A stretch of DNA of 11,537 nt from DASXBA01 sp046729895 (GCA_046729895.1 JBKPHP010000071.1:1-11537), one strand, 5' to 3'; counted from the stretch's first letter, positions 1 to 7,186 are shown. A program made the numbers and translations. The notes: generated by a model from the sequence alone, not told the origin.

Positions 1-567
<567 letters not shown>

Positions 568-582
568 GCGAGTAGCTCCTCT

Positions 583-600
583 CGGGCCGCGGGCGGCCCG
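583..600 (+). terminator. GC-rich hairpin after the carboxyltransferase gene
   Basis: CGGGCCGC at 583-590 and GCGGCCCG at 593-600 are perfectly complementary; a realistic fold is a 7-bp stem with a 4-base loop. It lies 16 bases after the stop codon of the carboxyltransferase. No T-tract follows, as is common for terminators in high-GC actinobacteria, so termination is inferred from position and structure only. Confidence 0.5.
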
Positions 601-631
601 GGCTCCGGTGGCGCTCGCCCCGCCGCGACGG

Positions 632-637
632 TAGCGT
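632..637 (+). promoter_or_regulatory. Predicted -10 box (TAGCGT) for leaderless GMC gene
   Basis: TAGCGT fits the TANNNT actinobacterial -10 consensus and ends 6 bases before the GTG at 644. Transcription would start at or next to the start codon, giving a leaderless mRNA. This agrees with the absence of any purine-rich Shine-Dalgarno sequence upstream. No -35 resemblance is visible. Confidence 0.45.
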
Positions 638-643
638 GGCGCG

Positions 644-2284
644 GTGCCCGAGTACGACTACGTGGTCGTCGGGGCCGGGGCCGCCGGATGCGTCCTGGCC
701 AACCGTCTGAGCACGGCGGGGGCCCGGGTGTGCGTTCTCGAGTCGGGCGGCAGCGATCGCCACCTCGGCGTCAAGGCTCCCGCGGCCTTCCCGACGCTGT
801 TCCAGACCCCGCGCGACTGGAACCTGCTTTCCGAGCCCGAGCCCGGCCTGCACGGCCGGCGCTGGTATCTGCCGCGCGGGCGCATGATCGGCGGCTCCTC
901 GTCGATGAACGCGATGTTCTACGTGCGCGGCCACCGCAGCGACTTCGACCGGTGGGTCGAGGACTACGGCGCGACCGGCTGGAGCTACGAAGACGTGCTG
1001 CCTCTCTTCAAGCGGTCCGAGCACAACGAGGACATTCACGACGAGTTCCACGGCACGACCGGCGAGCTCAACGTAACCCGGAAGCGCTGGCTATCGAGCT
1101 ACTGGCAGCCCTTCGTCGATGCCGCGGCGGCCACCGGGGTCCCGCGAATAGACGACTACAACGGCGCCGAGATGGAGGGGGCGGCGCTCCTGCAGGCCAC
1201 GACACGCAAGGGCCGGCGCCACAGCGCCGCCGACGCCTTCCTCAAGCCCGTCCGCAAGCGCGACAACCTGACCCTCCAAACGGACGCCCATGTGCGGCGA
1301 ATCCTCATCGAGCGCGGCCGCGCGACTGGTGTCGAGCACGCACGAGGCAGCGTGCGGGCGGCTCGCGAAGTGATATTGGCGGCCGGCGCCTACGGGTCAC
1401 CGCAGCTGCTGATGCTCTCCGGCGTGGGGCCGGCGGAGCAACTTCGCGAGCACGGCCTCGAGGTTCTGGTCGACAACGCCAACGTGGGCCAGCACCTGCA
1501 GGAGCATCCGATGGCCTTCGTCAACTGGCGCGTGGCCGGTGACACACTGGACGACGCCGACCACCCGAAGCATCTGCTGCCCTGGCTCCTGCGCGGCAAG
1601 GGCAAGCTCTCCTCGAACATCGCGGAGGCGGTCGTCCATTGGCGCAGCGACTCGTCCCTGCCCGCGCCCGACTTCCAGTTCCCACAAGCGGCCGTCTACT
1701 TCTGGGAGCACGGCTTCCGCAAGACCGGCGCGCCCGCCTTCACGATCGGGGCCTCCTATCTCGCGCCACAGAGCCGCGGCTCGGTCAAGCTGCGCTCGGC
1801 GGACCCGGGCGATCACCCGCGCATACTCAACAACGCGCTCACCTCGGACGAGGAGGTCCACGCGATGCTGCGGGCGCTGGAGATGGTCCGCGAAATCGCC
1901 TCCCAGCGCCCGCTGCGCGAGCTGCTCGGTGAAGAGCTCAACCCGGGCGCAGGCATTCGCACCCGTGAACAGCTGACCAACTGGCTTCGGGCGACCTGCG
2001 AGCACGAGTACCACCCGAGCTGCACCTGCCGGATCGGTTCGCCGGACGAAGGAGTCGTCGACGCCGAGCTGCGCGTCCACGGCGTCGAGGGGCTGCGGGT
2101 GGCCGATGCGAGCGTGCAGCCGCGGATTGTCTCGGCCAATACTCAGGCGGTCACGCTGATGATCGCCGAACGCTGCTCGGATCTCGTGCTCGGGCGCACC
2201 GCCGCGCCTGCGGAGCGCCGGGGCTCAGCCTCCAGCCACGAGGGGCGAGAGCCACTCGAGCCAGACCACCGGATCACGCTGTAG
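644..2284 (+). CDS. GMC-family FAD-dependent oxidoreductase (choline dehydrogenase-like)
   Basis: This is a 546-residue cytosolic flavoprotein of the glucose-methanol-choline oxidoreductase family, which oxidises an alcohol with FAD. The N-terminal Rossmann motif VVVGAGAAGCVLANRL (residues 7-22) is followed by the GMC signature PRGRMIGGSSSMNAMFYVRG (77-96) and the second signature GAYGSPQLLMLSGVGP. The C-terminal catalytic block contains HPSCTCRIG, with the catalytic His at 457, and SANTQAVTLMIAER, with Asn499 in the place of the usual second His/Asn. Length matches the family (about 520-560). The GTG start at 644 is chosen because the protein begins two residues before the conserved FAD fold and a -10 box lies just upstream. 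There is no signal peptide. Substrate and electron acceptor are unknown; a choline dehydrogenase assignment is only the nearest well-known relative, and no betaine genes are adjacent. The last ~30 residues are low-complexity and charged. Confidence 0.93.
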   Translation: MPEYDYVVVGAGAAGCVLANRLSTAGARVCVLESGGSDRHLGVKAPAAFPTLFQTPRDWNLLSEPEPGLHGRRWYLPRGRMIGGSSSMNAMFYVRGHRSDFDRWVEDYGATGWSYEDVLPLFKRSEHNEDIHDEFHGTTGELNVTRKRWLSSYWQPFVDAAAATGVPRIDDYNGAEMEGAALLQATTRKGRRHSAADAFLKPVRKRDNLTLQTDAHVRRILIERGRATGVEHARGSVRAAREVILAAGAYGSPQLLMLSGVGPAEQLREHGLEVLVDNANVGQHLQEHPMAFVNWRVAGDTLDDADHPKHLLPWLLRGKGKLSSNIAEAVVHWRSDSSLPAPDFQFPQAAVYFWEHGFRKTGAPAFTIGASYLAPQSRGSVKLRSADPGDHPRILNNALTSDEEVHAMLRALEMVREIASQRPLRELLGEELNPGAGIRTREQLTNWLRATCEHEYHPSCTCRIGSPDEGVVDAELRVHGVEGLRVADASVQPRIVSANTQAVTLMIAERCSDLVLGRTAAPAERRGSASSHEGREPLEPDHRITL

Positions 2285-2301
2285 CGGTGCTCCACGCACC
2301 G
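2285..2301. terminator. Bidirectional hairpin between convergent genes
   Basis: CGGTGC (2285-2290), loop TCCAC, GCACCG (2296-2301) form a 6-bp stem in the 33-bp gap between the convergent stops at 2284 and 2318. There is no T-tract on either side. Its placement suggests a shared terminator. Confidence 0.4.
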
Positions 2302-2317
2302 ATCCGCGGGGGCGGCC

Positions 2318-3310
2318 TCACAGCCGAACCGTGCGGCCGCTCACCTGCCCCGCCCGATGCGCCTCGAGCACCGCAAGGCAGATCGCGAGGTCCTGGATCG
2401 CGAGACCGGTGGAGTCGAACAGGGTCGTCGCGTCGGGCCCCGAGCGGCCGGGCGCCTCGCCAGTGAGCACCGCGCCGAGCTCCCGGACCTGCTCGCGAGT
2501 GACCGCCCCTTGCTCCACCGCCCCGGTGAGCTCGCCCCCGTGGGACGCCTGCTCCCAGTCGTCGCAGAAGAGCTCCAGGGGGGCTGTCGCCCCCCTACTC
2601 CCCGCGCTCCGCGCGGGGACACCCGCCAGAAACACGTCGACCTCTGCCTCCGCCTTGCCCGGCCCGTCCGCGCCGAGCATGTTCAGGTGCAGGCCGGGGC
2701 GCACGTCTTGCGGGCCGACCACCGGCGAAGCGCCGGGCGTCACGCAGGTCACGACCTCGCAGGCGAGCGCGTCCTCGCGGGAGCCCGCCTCCCAGCCGAG
2801 CTCGCCCGCGAGCGCGCCGGCCGCCTCCGGATCCGGGTCGAAGCACACCCCCGGCCCATACTCCGCCGCGGCCAGACAGCGCGCCGCCCACCCGCCGTGC
2901 AGTCCGCAGCCGAGGATGCCGACCGTGACGGCGTCCTCAGGAGCCAGCTCCTGTGTCGCCACGGCAGCCACGGCGCCTGTGCGAAGCGCAGTGACCGAGC
3001 GCGCGTCGACGAGCGCGAACGGCTCGCCCGTGACGCTCGAGGAGACGCAGATCACGCCCATGACGACCGGCAGGCCCGCCTGCGGGTTGTCGGGGAAGGA
3101 GGTGACCCACTTGAGCATCGCGAGGCCCGCCCCCTTCGCCGGCATCGCCCTGAAGTCGCCGTTAGGCCAGGAATCGAGGTAGACCTTGGCCGGCATCGCC
3201 CATTCGCCTGCGGCGTACTCGACGAAGCCGTCCCGTACGCGCTCGATGGCCTCCTTCGGGCTCACCGCGGACAGCACGGCGTCGTGGTCGAAGGCCGCGA
3301 TCTCGGGCAC
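2318..3310 (-). CDS. Ornithine cyclodeaminase / mu-crystallin family NAD(P)-dependent protein
   Basis: This is a 330-residue member of the OCD/mu-crystallin family, which includes ornithine cyclodeaminase, some alanine dehydrogenases and other imine-forming or imine-reducing enzymes. Visible landmarks are MPAKVYL and LKWVTSFPDNP (Lys67, the likely substrate-contacting lysine), VTALRTGAVAAVAT (Arg110), the Rossmann motif VGILGCGLHG (130-139), NMLGADGPGKAE with Asp215 at the family's catalytic Asp position, and the C-terminal DSTGLAIQDLA. Substrate cannot be assigned. The frame is open upstream to 3526, but those extra residues are antisense to the epsilon-like gene and look non-family. The GTG at 3310 begins just before the conserved IAAFD segment and lies 8 bases after a TATCGT box. 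A reverse ATG at 3340 (10 residues longer) is the alternative. Confidence 0.88.
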   Translation of the reverse strand: MPEIAAFDHDAVLSAVSPKEAIERVRDGFVEYAAGEWAMPAKVYLDSWPNGDFRAMPAKGAGLAMLKWVTSFPDNPQAGLPVVMGVICVSSSVTGEPFALVDARSVTALRTGAVAAVATQELAPEDAVTVGILGCGLHGGWAARCLAAAEYGPGVCFDPDPEAAGALAGELGWEAGSREDALACEVVTCVTPGASPVVGPQDVRPGLHLNMLGADGPGKAEAEVDVFLAGVPARSAGSRGATAPLELFCDDWEQASHGGELTGAVEQGAVTREQVRELGAVLTGEAPGRSGPDATTLFDSTGLAIQDLAICLAVLEAHRAGQVSGRTVRL

Positions 3311-3318
3311 GTGCGCGG

Positions 3319-3324
3319 ACGATA
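3319..3324 (-). promoter_or_regulatory. Predicted -10 box (TATCGT) for the OCD-family gene
   Basis: Read on the reverse strand, TATCGT lies 8 bases upstream of the GTG at 3310. This would make a leaderless or nearly leaderless transcript, and no Shine-Dalgarno sequence is present. The box shares its TA (3323-3324) with the forward -10 box of the divergent epsilon-like gene. Confidence 0.45.
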
Positions 3325-3328
3325 CGCT
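3323..3328 (+). promoter_or_regulatory. Predicted -10 box (TACGCT) for the epsilon-like gene
   Basis: TACGCT matches TANNNT and ends 10 bases before the ATG at 3339. No Shine-Dalgarno sequence lies between them. It overlaps the opposite-strand box by two base pairs, so the two promoters form one compact bidirectional unit in the 28 bp between start codons. Confidence 0.45.
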
Positions 3329-3338
3329 CTCCGCTTCC

Positions 3339-3599
3339 ATGGCCGGCAACGGCAAGCGGCGGCCGGCGCGCCCGCGCATCGAGCTGCGCCAGGCGAGCGC
3401 GTCGCCCGAGGAGGCGGCGGCGATCGCGGCGGCGATCGAGCAGTTCCTGCGCGACACGGCGCCGCCGCCCGCCGCGGCGGGCCCGACGATAAGCCCGTGG
3501 GCGCGAACGGGGCTCTTCGAGGGCACGGGGCTCGACCCCCGGGCCCCAGAGCCCTGGGGCGATCCCGAGCCCTGGGGGTCTCACTCCGGCCGGACATAA
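3339..3599 (+). CDS. Acyl-CoA carboxylase epsilon-like small protein
   Basis: This is an 86-residue basic-to-neutral protein. Its central part, roughly residues 13-40 (RIELRQASASPEEAAAIAAA and EQFLRD), followed by the SPWARTGLFEG segment, resembles the actinobacterial acyl-CoA carboxylase epsilon family: a short beta strand, a 'xPEExAAI' helix, a Pro-rich linker and a Trp/Arg segment. In characterised actinobacteria such subunits bind the carboxyltransferase and stimulate the complex. The gene is preceded by a -10 box and has codon structure consistent with coding. It runs divergently from the OCD-family gene and stops 75 bases before the sulfite reductase start. The C-terminus carries a duplicated PEPWGD/PEPWGS unit. 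The family call rests on pattern recognition of a short sequence; a hypothetical protein is the fallback. Confidence 0.6.
   Translation: MAGNGKRRPARPRIELRQASASPEEAAAIAAAIEQFLRDTAPPPAAAGPTISPWARTGLFEGTGLDPRAPEPWGDPEPWGSHSGRT
3534..3580 (+). repeat. Nested inverted and direct repeats at the 3' end of the epsilon-like gene
   Basis: GACCCCC (3534-3540) pairs with GGGGGTC (3574-3580), enclosing a second stem GCCCCAG (3543-3549) / CTGGGGC (3554-3560). GAGCCCTGGGG occurs twice with an 18-base period (3549-3559 and 3567-3577), giving the repeated hexapeptide PEPWGD/PEPWGS. The structure ends 17 bases before the TAA stop. It may act as a terminator isolating the next promoter, or may simply be a small in-frame duplication. 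Confidence 0.5.
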
Positions 3600-3600
3600 T

Positions 3601-3631
3601 TTGCTCAAACCCGACCGGGTTTTGCTACATT
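3601..3631 (+). promoter_or_regulatory. Promoter of the sulfate-assimilation cluster
   Basis: TTGCTC at 3601-3606 is a plausible -35, and TGCTACATT (3623-3631) contains an extended -10 with hexamer TACATT at 3626-3631. The spacer is 19 bases, long but tolerable with an extended -10. This AT-richer stretch stands out from its surroundings. Predicted transcription starts near 3638, giving a leader of about 37 bases to the ATG at 3675. Confidence 0.55.
3607..3622. promoter_or_regulatory. Palindromic operator candidate in the cysI promoter
   Basis: AAACCCG (3607-3613), AC, CGGGTTT (3616-3622) is a perfect 7-2-7 inverted repeat lying wholly between the predicted -35 and -10 hexamers. A dimeric repressor bound there would block RNA polymerase. 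The regulator is not in this window. A sulfur- or cysteine-responsive factor is inferred only from the genes controlled. Confidence 0.5.
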
Positions 3632-3655
3632 GGCCCGACCTCACCCGGACCCGGC

Positions 3656-3665
3656 AGAGGAGAGG
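3656..3665 (+). promoter_or_regulatory. Shine-Dalgarno sequence deciding the cysI start
   Basis: AGAGGAGAGG ends 9 bases before the ATG at 3675. It supports that start over the upstream in-frame TTG at 3630, which lies inside the predicted -10 box and so could not be in the mRNA. Confidence 0.6.
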
Positions 3666-3674
3666 CGCCCAGCG

Positions 3675-5492
3675 ATGGAACCCACCGCCGCACCCGGCAA
3701 GCCCAAGGGCAGGAAGGGCTCCGTCGAGAACCCGGAAGTCCTGGAGAACGTACCCGGTCACGTGATCCCGATCCTCGAGCGGGAGTTCGACGACTTCGAC
3801 ACCGAGGCGGGCAAGTTCCTCCGCGGGAAGCAGGGAGAGGACACGTTCATCCCCTTCCGCCTCAGGCAGGGCGTCTACGGTCAGCGCCAGGCGGACGTTC
3901 AGATGATCCGGACGAAGCTCCCGTTCGGTGGCGTCACTCCGGAGCAGATGGAGGCCTTCGCGGACGTGGTCGAGCAGTACGCGCCGCTCAACAAGGGCCA
4001 CATCACCACCCGGCAGAACATCCAGATACACCACGTGCCGCTCGACGACGCCGCCAAGGCGATCCGTGAGCTGGGCGACGCGAACCTCTCGACCCGCGAG
4101 GGTTGCGGCAACACGATCCGTAACGTGACCGGCGACCCCTGGGCCGGAGTGACCGAGGGCGAGCTCTTCGACCCCACCCCCTACGCGGGCGCTTACGTGC
4201 GCTACTTCGTGCGCCACCCGACGACCCAGTCGATGCCCCGCAAGGTCAAGACGGCCTTCACCGCGACCGACGAGGATCGCGCGATCACCGGGATCCACGA
4301 CATCGGCTACATCCCGAGGATCAAGGACGGGAAGCGCGGCTTCACGCTCCGGGTCGGCGGCGGCACCTCGATCATGCCCCGCATCGCACCCACGCTCTAC
4401 GAGTTCGTGGGCGCCGACGACGGCGAGTACATCAAGGTCACGGAGGCCGTGCTGCGGATCTTCGATCGCCAGGACTGGCTGCGCGAGAACCGCGCCCGCG
4501 CCCGGATCAAGGTCTTCGTGGACAAGTTCGGCATCGACGAGCTACGGCGCCAGGTCGAGGAGGAGCTGGAGGGCGATTGGGTCGCAGAGCGCGACTTCGC
4601 CCCGGAGCTGTTCGAGCACGACGAGGAGGAGAACGCGCCGGCGCCGCCGATCGGCTACGGGAGCCCGAACGGCGACACGAGTGAGTTCGACAGGTTCGTG
4701 GCCGCGAATGTTCGCCCCCAGCGCCAAGCGGGCTTCTCGACCGTCCAGGTGAAGGTCCCCCGCGGCGACCTGAGGCCCGAGCAGTTCCGGGGCCTGGCGC
4801 AGATCATGCGCGACTTCACCGGCGGCTACGCGCGCACCAGCGTGGAGCAGAACCTGGTGCTGCGCTGGGTGCGCAACGAGTCGATCTACGACGTCTGGGA
4901 GCGGCTGCTCGCGCAGGGGCTCGGCGACGCCGGGGCGGACGAGATAAACGACGTGGTCAGCTGCCCGGGCACCGACTCGTGCAAGCTCGGCATCACGAGC
5001 TCGATGGGGCTCAACCAGGCCGTTCAGGAGCGGATCGAGGCGATGGACATCCGCGATCCGCTGACCAAGCGGGTCCACATCAAGATGAGCGGCTGCCCGA
5101 ACGGCTGCGCCCAGCACCACATCGCCAACATCGGCTTCTACGGCGCGTCGATCAAGGCTGGCGACAAGGTTATCCCCGCCTACATAGCCCACATCGGCGG
5201 TCAGTACGAGGGCGGCGAGGTCGCCTACGGCGCCCGGCTGAAGGTCCGGCTGCCGGCCAAGCGGGTCCCCGAGGCGGTGGAACGCTGGCTGCGCATGTAC
5301 GAGGACGAGCGTCAGGCGGACGAGGAGTTCAACGCGTTCGCGGCGCGGGTCGGCGAGGAGCGGTTCGTGAACGAGGTCAAGGAGCTCGCCCTGCCGGCGG
5401 AGTTCAGCCTCGAGACGCTGAACCAGTTCATCGACTGGAACCGCCACGAGCCGTTCCAGGTCGTCCGCGGCGAGGGCGAGTGCGCGGTATGA
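3675..5492 (+). CDS. cysI: Siroheme [4Fe-4S] sulfite reductase, ferredoxin-type (nitrite/sulfite reductase family)
   Basis: This 605-residue cytosolic enzyme reduces sulfite to sulfide with six electrons, probably from ferredoxin. It shows both halves of the nitrite/sulfite reductase repeat. TTRQNIQIHHV (residues 111-121), REGCGNTIRNVTGDPWAG (141-158) and GFTLRVGGGTSIMPRIAP lie in the first half. ARTSVEQNLVLRWV and the cluster ligands lie in the second half: Cys430 and Cys436 (CPGTDSC), Cys474 and Cys478 (CPNGC), which bind the [4Fe-4S]-siroheme. Tyr68 and Cys144 sit at positions like the cross-linked Tyr-Cys pair of mycobacterial ferredoxin sulfite reductase (alignment by eye). Sequence alone cannot separate nitrite from sulfite reductases here; the downstream APS reductase and ATP sulfurylase argue for sulfite. 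It is the first gene of the cluster, behind its own promoter and palindrome. Confidence 0.92.
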   Translation: MEPTAAPGKPKGRKGSVENPEVLENVPGHVIPILEREFDDFDTEAGKFLRGKQGEDTFIPFRLRQGVYGQRQADVQMIRTKLPFGGVTPEQMEAFADVVEQYAPLNKGHITTRQNIQIHHVPLDDAAKAIRELGDANLSTREGCGNTIRNVTGDPWAGVTEGELFDPTPYAGAYVRYFVRHPTTQSMPRKVKTAFTATDEDRAITGIHDIGYIPRIKDGKRGFTLRVGGGTSIMPRIAPTLYEFVGADDGEYIKVTEAVLRIFDRQDWLRENRARARIKVFVDKFGIDELRRQVEEELEGDWVAERDFAPELFEHDEEENAPAPPIGYGSPNGDTSEFDRFVAANVRPQRQAGFSTVQVKVPRGDLRPEQFRGLAQIMRDFTGGYARTSVEQNLVLRWVRNESIYDVWERLLAQGLGDAGADEINDVVSCPGTDSCKLGITSSMGLNQAVQERIEAMDIRDPLTKRVHIKMSGCPNGCAQHHIANIGFYGASIKAGDKVIPAYIAHIGGQYEGGEVAYGARLKVRLPAKRVPEAVERWLRMYEDERQADEEFNAFAARVGEERFVNEVKELALPAEFSLETLNQFIDWNRHEPFQVVRGEGECAV

Positions 5493-5554
5493 CTGTGGGC
5501 CGGAGGTCGGAGGACTTCCATCAGACCGGGGGGCAGGAGGCCCCGCGGAGGTAG
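5489..5554 (+). CDS. Possible 21-residue ORF linking cysI and cysH
   Basis: An ATG at 5489 overlaps the cysI stop as ATGA and opens a 21-codon frame ending in TAG at 5552-5554, five bases before the cysH ATG. No recognisable domain is present; it is rich in Arg, Gly and charged residues. It could keep ribosomes moving into cysH by coupled reinitiation, or it may be accidental. It also covers the cysH Shine-Dalgarno sequence. Confidence 0.2.
   Translation: MTVGRRSEDFHQTGGQEAPRR
5547..5552 (+). promoter_or_regulatory. Shine-Dalgarno sequence of cysH
   Basis: GGAGGT ends 7 bases before the ATG at 5560, an ideal spacing that fixes the start of cysH. Confidence 0.7.
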
Positions 5555-5559
5555 ACCTG

Positions 5560-6216
5560 ATGGCCGCCGTAGCCGTCACACCCGACCTCGAGCAGATGAG
5601 CGCCGAGGAGGTGCTCGGCTATATGGCCGAGCGCTTCCACCCGCGGCTGTACGTGGCCTGCTCGTTCCAGAAGGAGGCCTCGGTGATCATGGACATGCTG
5701 CTGCGGGTCGAGCCCGAGGCGCGCTTCTTCACGCTCGACACCGGTCTCTTCTTCCCGGAGACCTACGCCACCTGGCGCGAGATAGAGGAGCGCTACGGGG
5801 TGAGGGTCGACGTCTATCAGGGGATGAGCCTCGCCCGACAGGCGGACTTGCACGGCGACGAGCTCTGGACCCGCGACCAGGACGCCTGCTGCGGTATCCG
5901 CAAGGTGGAGCCGCTCAAGGAGGCCCTGTCGGGGATGGAGGGATGGATCTCCGGCCTGCGGCGCGAGCAGTCCCCGATGCGCGCGAGCGCCCCCAAGCTT
6001 CAGTGGGACAAGAAGAACCTGCTGTGGAAGGCCAATCCGCTGGCGGACTGGTCGGAGAAGGACATCTGGCGCTACATCGTCGACAACGACGTCCCCTACA
6101 ACGAGCTGCACGATCGCGGCTACGCCTCCATCGGCTGCACCCACTGCACCCGGCCGGGCGCCGCCCGCGAGGGCCGCTGGTCACAGACCGACAAGGTCGA
6201 GTGCGGCCTGCATTAA
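5560..6216 (+). CDS. cysH: Assimilatory adenylylsulfate (APS) reductase, [4Fe-4S] type
   Basis: This 218-residue cytosolic enzyme of the PAPS/APS reductase family reduces APS to sulfite and AMP using thioredoxin. The PP-loop-like segment CSFQKEAS spans residues 34-41, and the nucleotide-binding fold continues through LDTGLFFPETY. The four cluster cysteines are present as CC at 110-111 and CTHC at 193-196. These mark the APS-using iron-sulfur type; the PAPS-specific enterobacterial type lacks them. The C-terminal ECGLH holds the catalytic Cys215 that forms the thiosulfonate intermediate. Length is slightly short of the family (about 230-250), with a short N-terminus. Its start is fixed by GGAGGT 7 bases upstream. 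It follows cysI by 67 bases and precedes cysD by 65, consistent with co-transcription. Confidence 0.93.
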   Translation: MAAVAVTPDLEQMSAEEVLGYMAERFHPRLYVACSFQKEASVIMDMLLRVEPEARFFTLDTGLFFPETYATWREIEERYGVRVDVYQGMSLARQADLHGDELWTRDQDACCGIRKVEPLKEALSGMEGWISGLRREQSPMRASAPKLQWDKKNLLWKANPLADWSEKDIWRYIVDNDVPYNELHDRGYASIGCTHCTRPGAAREGRWSQTDKVECGLH

Positions 6217-6281
6217 GCCCGCCGGGGGTACCCTTGGCCGCCTCGCTCGAAAGCCGCGAGCGGGAGGCTCACAAGAGCGGA

Positions 6282-7186
6282 ATGAGCTACGAGGTCGCAC
6301 ACCTGCGGGCGCTTGAGTCCGAGGCCATCCACGTCATGCGCGAGGTGGCCGCCGAGCTCGAGCGCGCCGTCCTGCTGTTCTCCGGCGGCAAGGACTCCGC
6401 GGTCCTGCTGCGGCTGGCGGAGAAGGCGTTCTGGCCGGCCAGGTTCCCCTTCCCGGTGATGCACGTGGACACGGGCCACAACTTCCCCGAGGCGGTCGAG
6501 TTCCGCGACCGCCGGATCCGCGAGCTCGGGGCGCGCCTGATCGTGGCCTCGGTGCAAACGTCCATCGACAATGGCCGCGTGGTCGAGGACACGGGGCCCC
6601 GGGCGTCGCGCAACCGGCTTCAGTCCGTGACCCTTCTGGACGCGATCGAGGAGCACGACTTCAAGGCTGCCTTCGGCGGCGCACGACGTGACGAGGAGCG
6701 CTCGCGGGCCAAGGAGCGGGTCTTCTCCTTTCGCGACGACTTCGGCCATTGGGATCCCAAGCACCAGCGACCGGAGCTATGGAGCCTCTACAACGGCCGG
6801 ATCAAGCCCGGCGAGCACGTTCGCGTCTTCCCGCTCTCCAACTGGACGGAGCTCGACGTCTGGGGATACGTGCGCGAGGAGGGGCTCGAGCTGCCTTCGA
6901 TCTACTTCGCCCACCGCCGCGAGGTGTTCGAGCGCGACGGCATGCTCTACGCGACCTCCCCTACGTCGAACTGATGCCCGATGAGAAGCCGTTCGAGGAG
7001 TCGGTGCGGTTCCGCACCGTCGGAGACATGACCTGCACGGGCGCGGTTCGCTCAACGGCCGCCACGCTCGACGAGGTGGTGGCGGAGATCGCCACCACCC
7101 GGATAACCGAGCGCGGCGAGACGCGCGCCGATGACCGCATCACCGAGGCCGCGATGGAGGACCGCAAGAAGGAGGGGTACTTCTAA
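6282..7186 (+). pseudogene. cysD: Sulfate adenylyltransferase small subunit, interrupted by an apparent 1-base deletion
   Basis: CysD, the catalytic subunit of the heterodimeric ATP sulfurylase, makes APS from ATP and sulfate together with CysN. The N-terminal frame starts at ATG 6282 (GGGAGG at 6262-6267, rather far upstream) with HLRALESEAIHVMREV, PP-loop SGGKDSAV (34-41), HVDTGHNFPE, FGGARRDEERSRAKER, SFRDDFGHWDPKHQRPELW, FPLSNWTELDVW and HRREVFERDGML. It then stops early at 6972-6974, after 230 residues. The expected remainder (PYVELMPDE, VRFRTVGDMTCTGAV, ITERGETRADDRI, KKEGYF) continues without a break in another frame up to 7186. Inserting one C in the run CCCC at 6958-6961 restores a 301-residue protein of normal length reading YATSPYVELMP. 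All motifs on both sides are intact, so either the break is very recent or it is a homopolymer sequencing error. I favour the error. Confidence 0.85.
6974..7186 (+). CDS. C-terminal CysD fragment with its own ATG (TGATG overlap)
   Basis: As the sequence stands, the premature stop TGA (6972-6974) overlaps an ATG at 6974, which reads the remaining 70 residues of CysD in the downstream frame. If the frameshift is real, ribosomes could terminate and reinitiate here, making CysD as two polypeptides. The fragment contains the conserved TVGDMTCTGAV, ERGETRADDR and C-terminal KKEGYF. It is not an independent gene; it is the tail of cysD. Confidence 0.3.
   Translation: MPDEKPFEESVRFRTVGDMTCTGAVRSTAATLDEVVAEIATTRITERGETRADDRITEAAMEDRKKEGYF

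Noticed and set aside
3311..3526. Long N-terminal extension of the OCD-family protein (402 residues).
   Set aside because: The added residues are the antisense of the epsilon-like gene, are Arg/Ala-rich and precede the family's normal start.
3630..3674. N-terminal extension of sulfite reductase from TTG at 3630 (620 residues).
   Set aside because: The TTG lies inside the predicted -10 box, the extra 15 residues are not family-like, and a good Shine-Dalgarno sequence precedes the ATG at 3675.
6229..6234. TACCCT as an internal promoter for cysD.
   Set aside because: It matches TANNNT only loosely, lacks a -35, and cysD is close enough to cysH to be co-transcribed; kept only as a side note to the palindrome finding.
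6950..6976. Programmed -1 ribosomal frameshift in cysD.
   Set aside because: No X-XXY-YYZ slippery heptamer is present at TCCCCTA and I see no downstream stimulatory structure. CysD is not known to use frameshifting, so a deletion or sequencing error is simpler.
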